Source: Aquidulcibacter sp. (GTDB lineage Bacteria; Pseudomonadota; Alphaproteobacteria; Caulobacterales; Aquidulcibacteraceae). From it: a stretch of 64,000 bases of DNA. Below the pieces are notes generated by a model. That model had not been told where the DNA came from. It was given only the letters and a program-made list of their open reading frames with translations, and searched no databases. The translations under genes were made by a program, and so were the position numbers. The number at the start of each line of letters is the position of its first letter. The first letter of the stretch is position 1. The stretch covers positions 1-64,000 of the forward strand of contig JAPZTJ010000008.1 of assembly GCA_027532555.1 (NCBI GenBank). The letters are read 5' to 3'. Positions 27,365-37,747 of this stretch are shown here, in pieces.

Positions 27365-28534
27365 ATGAGCCAGCAATTTGATATCATCGTTTTTGGCGCG
27401 TCAGGCTTTACGGGCCGATTGGTGACTGAGTATCTCGCGGCAACCTATCCAACCGGCGTCAGCTGGGCGATGGGTGGGCGCAGCTTGGAAAAGCTAGCTC
27501 AAGTTCGCGACGAAATTGGCGCGCCCGCGGATACACCGCTTGTCGTCTGCGACAGCGACGATGTCGCGTCCCTGAAGGCCATGGTCACCTCAACCAAAGT
27601 CGTTCTCACAACGGTTGGCCCTTATCAGCTCTATGGCAATGGCTTGGTTGCTGCCTGCGCTGAGCACGGTACCGACTATGTCGACTTGTGTGGTGAGCCT
27701 GCGTGGATGCGCAAGATGATCGACGCACATGAGGCTGCTGCCAAGGCATCTGGTGCTCGGATCGTGTTCTCGTGCGGCTTTGATTCTATTCCATTCGATC
27801 TTGGTGTCCAAATGGCGCAAGAAGCGATGATCGCCAACACGGGCAGCCCAGCGACCAAAGTTAAAGGTCGGGTCCGCAAAATGAAGGGCACCTTCTCAGG
27901 CGGTACAGCAGCCAGCCTGAAGGCGACCATGGCAGCTGCCATGAGCGAGCCTGGTGTCCTTGACCTGTTGCGCAATCCATTTGCACTGACACCAGGCTTT
28001 GAAGGCCCAACTCAGCCCCATGGCATGAAACCCTATTTGGACGCAGAAATGGGTGTTTGGGTTGCGCCCTTTGTGATGGCACCGATTAACACCCGCAATG
28101 TGCATCGCACGAATGCGCTCCTCGGTCATAAGTATGGCGCGGGCTTGGTCTATGAAGAAATGATGGTGACTGGGCCCGGCGAAAAAGGCGAGGCTATGGC
28201 CAATGCGATAGCAGGCGACAAAAGCCTTGGCGGTGAAGGCGGGCCAAAGCCCGGCGAGGGCCCTTCCAAGGAAGAGCGTGAGACAGGCTATTACGATGTG
28301 CTGTTCATCGCACAGTCTGACACAGGCGCCCAAGTCCAAGTTGCCGTTACAGGTGACCGCGATCCGGGCTACGGCTCAACCTCTAAGATGATTGCCGAGT
28401 CAGCTTTGTGCCTCATCAACGAAGCAAAGGACGCCGCTGGCGGAATTTGGACGCCAGGTGCCGTCATGGGACCTGCCCTGCGTGCTCGTCTTGTGAAAAG
28501 CGCTGGCCTCACCTTTGATTTGGTGAGTGGCTAA
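27365..28534 (+). CDS. Saccharopine dehydrogenase-like NAD(P) oxidoreductase
   Basis: The 389-residue protein has an N-terminal Rossmann fold (IIVFGASGFTGRLVTEYL, residues 8-25) and DYVDLCGEPAWMRKMIDAHEAAAKASGARIVFSCGFDSIPFDLG, typical of the saccharopine dehydrogenase-like group that includes mycobacterial trans-acting enoyl reductases. It is more likely an enoyl or ketoreductase of lipid metabolism than a lysine enzyme. A GAGGGC directly precedes the ATG. The substrate is not known. Confidence 0.85.
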   Translation: MSQQFDIIVFGASGFTGRLVTEYLAATYPTGVSWAMGGRSLEKLAQVRDEIGAPADTPLVVCDSDDVASLKAMVTSTKVVLTTVGPYQLYGNGLVAACAEHGTDYVDLCGEPAWMRKMIDAHEAAAKASGARIVFSCGFDSIPFDLGVQMAQEAMIANTGSPATKVKGRVRKMKGTFSGGTAASLKATMAAAMSEPGVLDLLRNPFALTPGFEGPTQPHGMKPYLDAEMGVWVAPFVMAPINTRNVHRTNALLGHKYGAGLVYEEMMVTGPGEKGEAMANAIAGDKSLGGEGGPKPGEGPSKEERETGYYDVLFIAQSDTGAQVQVAVTGDRDPGYGSTSKMIAESALCLINEAKDAAGGIWTPGAVMGPALRARLVKSAGLTFDLVSG

Positions 28535-28546
28535 AGCCTGACGACA

Positions 28547-29173
28547 TTAGACGCTGCGGCGCGCCTTGAGGGCCGCTAGCAGCGTCCCGTCGTCTAAATG
28601 ATCCAATTCTCCGCCTACTGGCACGCCATGGGCCAACTTGGTGGTAGCGACGCCACTGTCGGCCAAAATATCGGCGAGATAATGGGCCGTGGTTTGGCCT
28701 TCTACCGTGGCAGCCAAGGCCAGAACGACCTCGGTGATGCCACCCTCTTGAATGCGCGCCATGAGACTGCCAATCCGCAAGTCTTCCGGACGCACGCCGT
28801 CTAAAGCGGATAAGACGCCGCCAAGAACATGATACTGGCCTGAATAAGCGCCAGAGCGCTCAAGCGCCCAGAGATCGCTGACTTCAACTACCACACACAG
28901 GGTGCTCTGATCACGGGCTGGGTCAGCGCATACAGCGCACGGGTCTTGCGTATCCAGATTGCCACAAATCTGGCAGGCCTTCACCTTCTCTGCTGCATCC
29001 GCAAGGGCTTGGCCAAGTGGCTGCATTAGGGCATCGCGCTTCTTCAAAAGGTGCAAGGCCGCCCGGCGCGCGGAACGCGGACCCAAGCCCGGAAGCTTCG
29101 CCAATAGCGCTACAAGGCGTTCAATCTCAGGGCTTGCCGTGGCTCGCTTGGTACGCGCATTCCGATCCGTCAT
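28547..29173 (-). CDS. recR: Recombination protein RecR
   Basis: The 208-residue protein has the RecR parts: N-terminal helix-hairpin-helix ([20 protein letters not shown]), a C4 zinc finger ([16 protein letters not shown]), a Toprim domain ([28 protein letters not shown]) and a C-terminal Walker B-like end ([15 protein letters not shown]). It acts with RecF/RecO in gap repair. Third gene of the dnaX-ybaB-recR operon; 2 bases after ybaB. Confidence 0.95.
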   Translation of the reverse strand: MTDRNARTKRATASPEIERLVALLAKLPGLGPRSARRAALHLLKKRDALMQPLGQALADAAEKVKACQICGNLDTQDPCAVCADPARDQSTLCVVVEVSDLWALERSGAYSGQYHVLGGVLSALDGVRPEDLRIGSLMARIQEGGITEVVLALAATVEGQTTAHYLADILADSGVATTKLAHGVPVGGELDHLDDGTLLAALKARRSV

Positions 29174-29175
29174 GA

Positions 29176-29499
29176 TTAGAAGGGCATCTTAAAGCCTGGG
29201 GGCAGAGGCAGGCCGCCCATCAAATCCTTTTCCATCGCGGCGCGACTGGCTTCGACTTTTTTCCGTGCATCTTCAAAGGCAGCCTTGATCAAGTCTTCGA
29301 GAATTTCGACATCCTCTGCAACACACAAGTTGGGATCGATCGAGATGGACAAAAGCTTGCCTTCACCATTGCTGATGATTTTCACCATGCCTGCGCCAGC
29401 ACTGCCTTCGGCCTCAATTTTCTCCATTTTCTTATGCGCATCTGCCACTTTGGACTGCATCTGCTGCATGGTCTTCATCAATCCGCCAAGGTCTTTCAT
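29176..29499 (-). CDS. YbaB/EbfC nucleoid-associated protein
   Basis: The 107-residue protein has the YbaB pattern: [30 protein letters not shown] at the N-terminus, [37 protein letters not shown] and a [13 protein letters not shown] tail. It binds DNA as a dimer with tweezer-like helices. It lies between dnaX and recR, the conserved order. Confidence 0.93.
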   Translation of the reverse strand: MKDLGGLMKTMQQMQSKVADAHKKMEKIEAEGSAGAGMVKIISNGEGKLLSISIDPNLCVAEDVEILEDLIKAAFEDARKKVEASRAAMEKDLMGGLPLPPGFKMPF

Positions 29500-29547
29500 C
29501 GCTCTCGTCCTGTAAAATTGGGATTCGCCATGATCCCAGATTATTTT

Positions 29548-31443
29548 CTAGTCGCCAACGCGGCGGCGGTTAAAGTCAACCGACAACACATTGCTCGTTA
29601 AGGCCTCTGCATCCTCGTCACCATCGTCAACCACGGCCTCTAAGGTTACTTCCGGAACCGGTGCGGCGCGTACTTCTAGGATGCGTGCGCCGGGAAATGC
29701 CTTCAGAGCCGCCAAGACCTCTGGGGTCTGTTTGGCAGCGTCAACGCGCTCGCCTTCTAAACGCTTATTGCGCTCAGCGATGCTCTCCTGCCCGCCTGAA
29801 CCTGATTCAACGAGCCAGTCATCACCTGTGAGCGCAGTTAGCGCCTCTACAGTGCGCTTTTGAAGATCTAGCGGCGCATTAGGCAAAAGCTCTAGGACAA
29901 GACGACCGGGCTCCAGACTGACCAAGCGCACAAAGCGCTCAAGCTCTGTCACGAGTACAATCTCGCGCGCATCTTCTAAGGCCTCAAGCAAGCCGTCGAA
30001 GCTGAAGCTCGCCTGATTGGACGGCAAAGTGGCAGTTTCAACAGTCTGCAGCGCGGGTGCCGCCTGAGGCAGCGCAAACGCTGTTGGGCCGCTATTGAGG
30101 CCTTGAGGCGCTGACTGACTTGCCACCCCACCCGTCGCCATAGGCTGACCAATAAGCAGCCGCGCTAAATCCTCAGGGGGCGGTAACTGTTGAGCGGTAC
30201 ATGCGCGCAACAAACACATCTCGGCGGCTTGGACCGGATCGGGCGCGCGCGCGGACTCTTCAAAGCCCCGCAAGATCAATTGCCACAGCCGTCCAAGAGC
30301 GGCCGGGGTTGAGATGTGCGCAAACGCCTTCATTTGCTCGGTATGGTCGCTCGCGCCAGCTGGATGCCAATCCGCTCCCAACACGTTTCCGCGCGAAATT
30401 TCATGGGTTAGGTCCATTAAGTCGCGTAGAACAAGACCCGGATCTGCCCCCAAATCATATTGCTCACGGAAAGCTTGCAGGGCCGTCTTGGCATCGCCTT
30501 TTAAGATGGCCCCAAGGAGGTCCATCGTACGGCTGCGGTCGGCCAGACCCAGCATATCGCGGATTTCTGCACCCGTAACGCCATTGCCCCGATCTTGCAC
30601 GATGGCTTGGTCCAATAGCGACAGACCATCGCGCGCTGAACCCTCTGCCGCGCGGGCAATCAACTCTAACCCATCGCGAGCAACCCGTGTGCCTTCGCGA
30701 CCGGCTATCTTCTCCAGATAATCGGCGAGAACAATCGGCTCAATTCTGCGAAGATCAAAACGCTGGCAGCGCGACAAAATAGTAACGGGAACCGAGCGAA
30801 TTTCGGTGGTGGCAAAGATAAATTTCACATGCGGAGGTGGCTCCTCCAACGTCTTCAAAAGCGCATTGAACGCGCTCTTCGACAGCATGTGAACTTCGTC
30901 TATGATATAGACCTTGTAGCGCGCCGCGATTGGGCCATAGCGGACCCCGTCCAGCAATTCGCGCATATCGCCAACGCCGGTGCGCGAGGCCGCGTCGAGT
31001 TCAAACACATCAGGATGATTGCCGCGCGTGATCGCTTCACACTGGCTGCCGAGCGGGTCGAGTTGGATCGACGGCCGATCCAGCGTTGCGGTTTGATAAT
31101 TTAAGGCCCGGGCGATCAAGCGCGCTGTCGTGGTTTTCCCAACACCGCGCACCCCGGTCAGCATGAACGCATGGGCAATGCGGTTTGAGGCAAAGGCGTT
31201 GGTCAAGGTGCGAACCATCGCCTCTTGCCCAATCAAATCTTCAAACCGTTGCGGCCGGTATTTTCGCGCCAGTACTAAATAAGGCTGGCTTCCCTGCCCG
31301 TCAGCGGCTTTTGCTGGCACCTCTTCGGGTTCACCGAACATCGACAAGGTCAGATCGTCCGGCTCAGCATCGGCTTGGTCGTACCCAGGAAATCCTCCCG
31401 ACTGCGGAAGATCACCCTCACCGCCAAGATCCGTTTCGTCCAT
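29548..31443 (-). CDS. dnaX: DNA polymerase III subunits gamma/tau
   Basis: The 631-residue clamp-loader ATPase has Walker A GVRGVGKTTTARLIAR, Walker B IIDEVHMLS, TLEEPPPHVKFIFATTE and the SRCQRFDLRR sensor. After the AAA+ core comes domain III and a long linker with a C-terminal tau-like part. The zinc finger is reduced: only one Cys (SQCEAI) is seen where four are usual. ATG 31443 (MDETDLGGEGD) is chosen since the frame further upstream runs into the SRP RNA. An intact tau is encoded; no obvious internal frameshift was identified. Confidence 0.93.
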   Translation of the reverse strand: MDETDLGGEGDLPQSGGFPGYDQADAEPDDLTLSMFGEPEEVPAKAADGQGSQPYLVLARKYRPQRFEDLIGQEAMVRTLTNAFASNRIAHAFMLTGVRGVGKTTTARLIARALNYQTATLDRPSIQLDPLGSQCEAITRGNHPDVFELDAASRTGVGDMRELLDGVRYGPIAARYKVYIIDEVHMLSKSAFNALLKTLEEPPPHVKFIFATTEIRSVPVTILSRCQRFDLRRIEPIVLADYLEKIAGREGTRVARDGLELIARAAEGSARDGLSLLDQAIVQDRGNGVTGAEIRDMLGLADRSRTMDLLGAILKGDAKTALQAFREQYDLGADPGLVLRDLMDLTHEISRGNVLGADWHPAGASDHTEQMKAFAHISTPAALGRLWQLILRGFEESARAPDPVQAAEMCLLRACTAQQLPPPEDLARLLIGQPMATGGVASQSAPQGLNSGPTAFALPQAAPALQTVETATLPSNQASFSFDGLLEALEDAREIVLVTELERFVRLVSLEPGRLVLELLPNAPLDLQKRTVEALTALTGDDWLVESGSGGQESIAERNKRLEGERVDAAKQTPEVLAALKAFPGARILEVRAAPVPEVTLEAVVDDGDEDAEALTSNVLSVDFNRRRVGD

Positions 31444-31476
31444 GCTGGGGTTCCAAACTGTGGGTGCGCACAGGTA

Positions 31477-31570
31477 AAAGGGTGGAGACCGAACGGCGAC
31501 CCATAGCGAAACTCGTTGCGGCTGCTTCCTTCCGGACCTGACCGAATTGGCGAGGACTACGTCCACCGCC
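31477..31570 (-). ncRNA. ffs: Signal recognition particle RNA (small bacterial type)
   Basis: The minus strand carries the invariant SRP tip GGTCAGGTCCGGAAGGAAGC followed by AGCC, flanked by pairing arms: GGTGGA near the 5' end and TCCACC near the 3' end, with TTTT following. It forms the scaffold for Ffh in co-translational membrane targeting. It lies just upstream of dnaX on the same strand, its usual place in alphaproteobacteria. The ends are estimated to within a few bases. Confidence 0.93.
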
Positions 31571-31705
31571 GATCTCCGCTCTCCATATCGCAAGTCAAGC
31601 GGCCAGATTCAAGCGCTAATGGCGGCAATCCTGTGGATGCAACAGGTGTTAGCCAGCAACAAATCCTGCTTGACCAAGATAGGCGGGCCAGTTCAGGTGC
31701 ACTTT

Positions 31706-32662
31706 ATGGCACAATCTTCCGATTTCATCCCGTTCACCGCCTTCCCTCTTGATCGCGCAAGCGCGCTGCGCCGTGATGCTGACAAGATGGAAAGCCTGCT
31801 CAATCACCCGGATACCGATTTGATCTTGATCCAAGATGGCAAACCGGTACTGAGCCAAGACTCACAAGCTTCGGGCGGCCGAAAGCTCTTACGCTTGGCG
31901 AGCACGAGCCGGTCAGCCTTTCTTCCAAAGTCGAGCCCGGAGCCCATCCTGATGGGATTGGATGACAAGGGCCGCGCCACTTTTGCAACCACATTGCCAG
32001 CAAGGTTTGATTGGAACGATGGGCCGTTACAGGGCCTAGGCGACACCGAAGACCTGCGCGTAGCGGCCAGTATTATGGATATGTCCGACCTGGCAATTGC
32101 TGGGACCGCGAAAGCGATCCTAGATTGGCATAGCCGCCATAGTTTCTGCGCAAATTGTGGAGAGGCAACCCTGATGGCAGAAGCTGGTTGGAAGCGGGCT
32201 TGCCCAGCTTGCAAAACCGAACATTTCCCGCGTACAGACCCTGTTGCCATCATGTTGGCCGTCAAAGGTGATCAATGCCTGCTCGGTCGCGGCATTGGTT
32301 TTCGTGCAGGCTTTATCTCGGCGCTCGCAGGCTTTATCGAGCCCGGCGAGACTATAGAGGAAGGGTGTGCGCGCGAGTTATTTGAAGAGGCAGGGGTCAA
32401 AATGACCGGCGCGCGAATTGTCGCCAACCAACCTTGGCCATTCCCCTCGCAACTGATGATTGGCTTGATTGCCGAGGTCGAAAGCTATGACCTCAACATT
32501 GACACCCATGAAATATCCCAAGCCATTTGGTTCAGCCGCGAAGAGGCACGGCAACTCTTGTCAGAGGCGGGCTGCACACGTGATGGCGCCACCTTACGCG
32601 CGCCACCCCCACTCGCGATTGCCCATCATCTGATCCGTATTTGGATAGACGAAGGCACCTAA
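31706..32662 (+). CDS. nudC: NAD(+) diphosphatase
   Basis: The 318-residue protein has the NudC layout: an N-terminal domain, a zinc ribbon (CANCGEATLMAEAGWKRACPAC), and a Nudix domain with GFIEPGETIEEGCARELFEEAGV followed by the SQPWPFPS-like NQPWPFPSQLMIG motif that marks NADH pyrophosphatases. It cleaves NAD(H) to NMN(H) and AMP and can remove NAD caps from RNA. ATG 31706 (MAQSSDF) with AGGTG upstream is preferred; the longer frame would start within the SRP RNA region. Confidence 0.92.
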   Translation: MAQSSDFIPFTAFPLDRASALRRDADKMESLLNHPDTDLILIQDGKPVLSQDSQASGGRKLLRLASTSRSAFLPKSSPEPILMGLDDKGRATFATTLPARFDWNDGPLQGLGDTEDLRVAASIMDMSDLAIAGTAKAILDWHSRHSFCANCGEATLMAEAGWKRACPACKTEHFPRTDPVAIMLAVKGDQCLLGRGIGFRAGFISALAGFIEPGETIEEGCARELFEEAGVKMTGARIVANQPWPFPSQLMIGLIAEVESYDLNIDTHEISQAIWFSREEARQLLSEAGCTRDGATLRAPPPLAIAHHLIRIWIDEGT

Positions 32663-32737
32663 AGAGGTTGTCGACCCACTAGGTTTGCAAGTGCGATCCC
32701 AACAAAAGGCAAGACCGGTTGCTGCAGCGCGGTGTCG

Positions 32738-33841
32738 TTACGGCTGAGGACCTGCAACTGAAGGCTGCGCTGCTGGCGCAGTTGGCGTGACCGGCAAAAC
32801 ACCGTCGGCTGCTTCTCCTGGCGTGGTATTAGCCCCAGTCGCTTCACCACCCGCCCCATCAATACCGGCACCCAATTCGTTCATTCGCAACAGGCTTGCC
32901 GGATCGATCGGCTGAGTTTGGCCCTGCGGGACGTTTGGACCCGGTGCTTCCGTGCCGTCTGGATAGACCCAGCGTGAAGACCCTTCATCAATGCTAATCG
33001 CAGCCTTTGGCGCAAAACCTTGGCTACCATCATTGAGGCGTAAAACGTACCAAGCAATGCCCGATTTGGTTTGTCCGATGACACGAACCACTTCGCCAGG
33101 CTGGAGTGCGCGGACAACACGGGAGTTAGGCAGTGGTGTTGCTTGTACGTTAGCGATCTGGATGGCGCGGCCTACGGCCCCAATTGTGGAAGTGTCCGCC
33201 CCGATCCCATCATTGCCGCTGGCGTCATCATCAGCCGTGATAAAGCGCTGCAGAATATACCCAATGGTGTTACCATCCAATGGGATGCGCATCCACAATT
33301 CACCCTCAGCTTCGACGGATCCATCAGACACGAGGCGGGTACCGCCGTCTACCGTGCCTACAATTTTGCCGGACATTGATGGGGTTTCGCGCAGGTTCAA
33401 AAGCGCGGAAGTGACGATGTTGCGAACCCCGCCACTGATCCTATTGCTCCCGCTAGCCGGGACAATCTCGCGAAACAAGGCCTTGGGAGCAAACCCCTTT
33501 GCACCATCCACGGCGGTCAACGATAGCCATTCAACGCCAGCCTTCACACCCACGCTTTGAGCTGCGACGATGGTTCCCTCTTTTAGAACCAGCGCGATCG
33601 GCGCTGACAAGTCGGGCTCGTTGCGGACTTCGGTACGCCCCAAGGCACTATAGGACTTTGGTCCTTCAAGCGTCGGCATGGCTGCCTGCTGACCTGAGAA
33701 CATCGCCTTAAACCCATAAAAGGCACCCAGAATGACCAAACCAGCTATGCCGATCGCGGCCATAATCAACAAGATCCGGCTAGCACCGCCCGACCCACGA
33801 GGCCGCATATGGCGCGAAGTTTGAGCTTCTTCTGAAAACAT
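32738..33841 (-). CDS. Membrane-anchored protein with three SH3b-like repeats
   Basis: The 367-residue protein has a short cytosolic N-terminus, one transmembrane helix (ILLIMAAIGIAGLVILGAFYGF, about residues 23-44), and then three bacterial SH3-like repeats: near 62-128 (TEVRNEPDLSAPI, WLSLTAVDGAKGFAPKALF), 137-200 (LNLRETPSMSGKIVG, WMRIPLDGNTIGYI) and 224-285 (VQATPLPNSRVV, WYVLRLNDGSQGFAPKAAI). The C-terminus is Pro/Ala/Gly-rich. The repeats should lie in the periplasm and may bind cell-wall peptides. It is a paralogue of the next gene upstream. Confidence 0.78.
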   Translation of the reverse strand: MFSEEAQTSRHMRPRGSGGASRILLIMAAIGIAGLVILGAFYGFKAMFSGQQAAMPTLEGPKSYSALGRTEVRNEPDLSAPIALVLKEGTIVAAQSVGVKAGVEWLSLTAVDGAKGFAPKALFREIVPASGSNRISGGVRNIVTSALLNLRETPSMSGKIVGTVDGGTRLVSDGSVEAEGELWMRIPLDGNTIGYILQRFITADDDASGNDGIGADTSTIGAVGRAIQIANVQATPLPNSRVVRALQPGEVVRVIGQTKSGIAWYVLRLNDGSQGFAPKAAISIDEGSSRWVYPDGTEAPGPNVPQGQTQPIDPASLLRMNELGAGIDGAGGEATGANTTPGEAADGVLPVTPTAPAAQPSVAGPQP

Positions 33842-33961
33842 ACACGTAGCTTTCGCTTAGGTCGGGTTTAAAATTACGGCACACTCAGCGTATCGGCTGG
33901 GGTTTAACAGGACTTGCAACAGCGCAATAGGGGCGAAAGCGCTAGGCCTGCAGCGCACGCG

Positions 33962-35221
33962 TTATTGATTAGCAACAAGGGTCCGCCCAGACAACCAGCC
34001 TTGATTACCCTTTGGCGAAGTGACCTGATACCAAGGCATACCGGCAACAATGCGAACGTCTTCAACTGACATCAAGGTATCGGTAGGCAGGACTTCCAAA
34101 ACAGGTTCACCCGTCGCCCCGGGCCGCGCCCAAAGGTTGGCGGTCGGTGTGTCTACCCGCATCAGCGTCCCGACACTCACAGCCACGGGCCCAGCCGGCA
34201 ACTCAGCTTCAGCCTTTGGCGCGGCCATATTGCTCGCTTCAGGCGCAGTGGTGGTGGCAGTGTTAGCGGCAGCATTTGAGTTTTGCGGCGCAAGCACTGC
34301 GGCATTGCTGGATATCCAGCCCGTGTTCCCATTGGTTAGCTGAACTTGATACCAAGGCAGCCCATTCGACATCTGTTGGGCGATCACCATTACCAGCACA
34401 CCACTGGGCACTTGCCCCAATTGTGGGCTTTCAAGAGCAGGGCTCTGATGGATCGACGCAGGCGGGCCGACAATTTGGTAGGTCATCGGCTGAGCCAAAG
34501 GCACACTACCAACTTGTACCGGCGCAACCGGCATGATGGATCCATTAATGGTGTTGCCGGCCAGCGGATCAAGACTCGAATAATCGATGTCGCCCTCGCC
34601 GAGCGGGGCCAGCATATCTTCGCGGATAAAGCCTGATCGCGAACGATCAGTAGGCAGGGTAATGCGCAGCCATTCCAGACCGCCAACTTGAATGCGACCA
34701 GTGATATCCAAAATCGTTTCTGGGGCGAGCAGCATAATAACCGCACTGGTCCGATCAGGGGAAACTCGTGCTTCTGTAGAGATATTCACGCGACGCAACT
34801 CGGGGGGCGAAATTTGTTGGATATCCAGCCCCTCCGTCAAGGCTGAAAGACCTGATCTTCCAGCGGGCCCATTGGTGTCTTCCTTAGGGCCATAGAGGCG
34901 CCAAGCAATAAAGCCCACAAGAACCAGAAGGGCAGCAATCGCAACCCAACGGGTTAAGCGCATGATGGTGGAGCCAGATTGCGCATCAGGAACGTATTCT
35001 ATCCGCGGCTGAGGCTGAGGTTGGGGTTCTGGCCTTGGTCCCACCGACTCAGGCGCAGGTTGGGTAGAGATTGGCACGGCTTCGTCTGGCAAATCGACAC
35101 TGGCAGCTAATGGGCTGCCACAACGAGGGCAAACACTGCCGGACCCGACATAAGGCAGTTCTGACTGTGAGCGGGCAAGCTCGCATGCGCTCGGCTCGTT
35201 CGAACACACCCCTACTCGCAC
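33962..35221 (-). CDS. Zinc-ribbon/SH3b membrane protein
   Basis: The 419-residue protein begins with a cysteine-containing segment (CSNEPSAC and CPRCGSPL, a probable zinc ribbon), a Pro/Gln-rich linker, a transmembrane helix ([19 protein letters not shown], about residues 92-110), and three SH3-like repeats ending in [22 protein letters not shown] and [19 protein letters not shown] at 35221 is chosen: AAGGAG lies 7 bases upstream and the Cys motifs follow at once. The frame extends to 35341, but that would abut the hppA terminator and has no conserved sequence. Layout suggests a cytosolic metal or protein sensor linked to a periplasmic wall-binding part. Confidence 0.75.
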   Translation of the reverse strand: MRVGVCSNEPSACELARSQSELPYVGSGSVCPRCGSPLAASVDLPDEAVPISTQPAPESVGPRPEPQPQPQPRIEYVPDAQSGSTIMRLTRWVAIAALLVLVGFIAWRLYGPKEDTNGPAGRSGLSALTEGLDIQQISPPELRRVNISTEARVSPDRTSAVIMLLAPETILDITGRIQVGGLEWLRITLPTDRSRSGFIREDMLAPLGEGDIDYSSLDPLAGNTINGSIMPVAPVQVGSVPLAQPMTYQIVGPPASIHQSPALESPQLGQVPSGVLVMVIAQQMSNGLPWYQVQLTNGNTGWISSNAAVLAPQNSNAAANTATTTAPEASNMAAPKAEAELPAGPVAVSVGTLMRVDTPTANLWARPGATGEPVLEVLPTDTLMSVEDVRIVAGMPWYQVTSPKGNQGWLSGRTLVANQ

Positions 35222-35343
35222 CACCGCTCTCCTTAACTGCCTAGATTCAATCAGCCTAACCAACCCTTGAGGCTTGGCCAAGCGCCTTGCTGCGCTTAGG
35301 ACGGTCAAAATCTTCCAATCCACTGTGAAACTGGGCCTCAAAT

Positions 35344-35371
35344 AAAAAAGTCCCGGCCTTTCGACCGGGAC
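35344..35371 (-). terminator. Rho-independent terminator of hppA
   Basis: Read on the minus strand, a stem GTCCCGG / CCGGGAC with an 8-base loop is followed by TTTTTTATT. It lies about 25 bases after the hppA stop codon. Confidence 0.88.
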
Positions 35372-35395
35372 CCTTAGAATTGAGTGGCTAATTGC

Positions 35396-37540
35396 TTAGC
35401 CTTGATGTGCCAAGACCGCGAGCAAGAGCAAAGCCACGATATTCGTGATCTTGATCATGGGGTTCACGGCAGGGCCAGACGTATCCTTATATGGGTCGCC
35501 AACCGTGTCGCCGGTGACAGAGGCCTTATGGGCTTCTGACCCCTTCATGTGCTTGACGCCATCCCGGTCCACAAAGCCGTCTTCAAACGACTTCTTGGCG
35601 TTGTCCCAAGCGCCGCCGCCCGAAGTCATGGAGATGGCAACGAACAGACCCGTTACAATAACGCCCAACAACATGGCACCAACCGCTGCCAATGCTTGTG
35701 CTTTGCCAGCAATCATATTGATCGCAAAGAACAGCACGATTGGCGACAAGACTGGCAGCAAGCTTGGAACGATCATTTCACGGATCGCCGCTTTGGTCAG
35801 AATGTCGACGGCCCGACCATAGTCTGGCTTGCCTGTGCCTTCCATAATGCCAGGAATTTCGCGGAACTGGCGACGAACTTCCTGCACCACGGCCTCAGCA
35901 GCCCGACCAACAGCGGTCATCGACCAGCCACCGAACAGATAAGGCAACAGACCACCAATCAGCAGACCAACCACAACATAGGGGTTGGATAGGTCGAAGC
36001 TGACGTTCACACCGGCAAAGTATGGATACTCAACAGGGTTACTGGCGAAGTATTTCAAGTCCTCGGTATAGGCTGCGAACAAGACCAAGGCACCCAAACC
36101 GGCAGAGCCAATGGCATAGCCTTTGGTCACAGCTTTGGTAGTGTTACCCACGGCATCGAGCGCATCCGTCGTCTTGCGGACTTCTGGTGGCAGATTGGCC
36201 ATTTCGGCAATGCCGCCAGCATTGTCTGTCACTGGACCGAATGCGTCCAGCGCTACAATGATACCAGCAACCGACAACATGGTCGTTGTCGCAATCGCAA
36301 TACCGAACAGGCCAGCTAAGTTGAAGGTAGCAAGAATGCCGCCCACGATGATCAAAGCTGGCAGTGCGGTGGATTCCATCGACACGGCCAAGCCTTGGAT
36401 GACATTAGTGCCATGGCCTGAAACCGAGGCCTGCGCCACGGATTTCACCGGACGATAGTCTGTGCCGGTGTAATATTCAGTCACCCAAACGATGGCTGCG
36501 GTAACAACCAAGCCAATCACGCCAGACCAGAACAGGTTCATGGCGGTAATGATAACGCCACCGCTGGTCGTGTAGGTCTGGGTTACAGTATACTGAACCA
36601 CTGCATACAGCCCAGCGACTGACAGAACGCCTGCAGCAATCAAGCCCTTATAGAGGGCGTTCATGATGTTGTTGTCTTTGCCCAAACGGACAAAATAGGT
36701 CCCGATAATCGAGGTGATGATTGCCATCGCACCAATGGCCAACGGTAAGGCCATCATGACGGCTGCGCCTGATTCTTTGAAGAAGATCGAAGCCAGCACC
36801 ATGGTTGCAACCAAAGTCACCGCATAGGTTTCAAACAAGTCTGCGGCCATACCAGCACAGTCGCCGACATTGTCACCAACATTGTCTGCGATGGTTGCCG
36901 GGTTGCGAGGGTCATCTTCTGGGATACCAGCTTCGACCTTACCGACCATATCGCCGCCAACGTCTGCACCCTTGGTGAAGATACCGCCACCGAGACGAGC
37001 AAAGATGGAGATCAGAGAGGCCCCAAAGCCCAAAGCGACCAGCGGATCGATTACTTCACGGCTGGTTGGCTCAAGCCCCATGATTTGAGTGAGGATGTAG
37101 TAATAACTAGCTACCCCAATCAAAGCCAAACCAGCAACCAACATGCCGGTCACAGCACCCGAGCGGAAAGCCATGGAAAGACCAGCGGCCAAGCTGTTGC
37201 GAGAGGCTTCAGTCGTGCGCACATTGGCGCGAACCGACACCAGCATCCCGACATAGCCTGCAAGGCCAGAAAGAACAGCACCAACCACAAACCCAAGCGA
37301 CGTGGTGATGGTGAATAGGAAGGTTAAAAGCACCGCAATCACGACGCCGACGATGGCGATCGTGGTATATTGGCGGTTGAGATAGGCATTTGCCCCTTCT
37401 TGAATGGCCGCCGCAATTTCTTGCATACGGGCATTCCCTGGGCTTGCTTTTAGAACTTGTTGAACGGTTATAAAGCCGTAGATCAACGCAATGACCCCGG
37501 CACCAATTGCCGCGACCACACTCATGACGCTAACGTCCAT
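35396..37540 (-). CDS. hppA: K+-independent proton-pumping membrane pyrophosphatase
   Basis: The 714-residue integral membrane enzyme couples pyrophosphate hydrolysis to proton export. Conserved motifs are [41 protein letters not shown] and the C-terminal [19 protein letters not shown]. At the position that sets potassium dependence the sequence is GNTTKA, with Lys, which indicates the K+-independent class. About 15-16 hydrophobic helices are expected. A terminator follows. It is divergent from the small exported protein gene. Confidence 0.94.
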   Translation of the reverse strand: MDVSVMSVVAAIGAGVIALIYGFITVQQVLKASPGNARMQEIAAAIQEGANAYLNRQYTTIAIVGVVIAVLLTFLFTITTSLGFVVGAVLSGLAGYVGMLVSVRANVRTTEASRNSLAAGLSMAFRSGAVTGMLVAGLALIGVASYYYILTQIMGLEPTSREVIDPLVALGFGASLISIFARLGGGIFTKGADVGGDMVGKVEAGIPEDDPRNPATIADNVGDNVGDCAGMAADLFETYAVTLVATMVLASIFFKESGAAVMMALPLAIGAMAIITSIIGTYFVRLGKDNNIMNALYKGLIAAGVLSVAGLYAVVQYTVTQTYTTSGGVIITAMNLFWSGVIGLVVTAAIVWVTEYYTGTDYRPVKSVAQASVSGHGTNVIQGLAVSMESTALPALIIVGGILATFNLAGLFGIAIATTTMLSVAGIIVALDAFGPVTDNAGGIAEMANLPPEVRKTTDALDAVGNTTKAVTKGYAIGSAGLGALVLFAAYTEDLKYFASNPVEYPYFAGVNVSFDLSNPYVVVGLLIGGLLPYLFGGWSMTAVGRAAEAVVQEVRRQFREIPGIMEGTGKPDYGRAVDILTKAAIREMIVPSLLPVLSPIVLFFAINMIAGKAQALAAVGAMLLGVIVTGLFVAISMTSGGGAWDNAKKSFEDGFVDRDGVKHMKGSEAHKASVTGDTVGDPYKDTSGPAVNPMIKITNIVALLLLAVLAHQG

Positions 37541-37747
37541 GTGTTACCTCTTTTCGTTTCCTGGCTCATCCGTGGCGGCAGTTTGTCTCCCGCTCTCCGT
37601 ATGACCCCCCTTATTGGTTTGTCTTCTTTAGGGGGCGATTGCGCTGCTTGCAATGTGCCGCACCGGTTTCGCGAAATCCTTTTCAGTAAATCCCACAAGT
37701 GCCTGCACATTAACCAATCGTCGACATTCCTGTGGCACACACTCGCT

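Noticed and set aside
29548-31443. Programmed frameshift inside dnaX like that of E. coli
   Set aside because: No A_AAA_AAG-type site with flanking signals was found; full tau is encoded.
31443-31593. N-terminal extension of DnaX by 50 codons
   Set aside because: It lies over the SRP RNA and lacks conserved residues.
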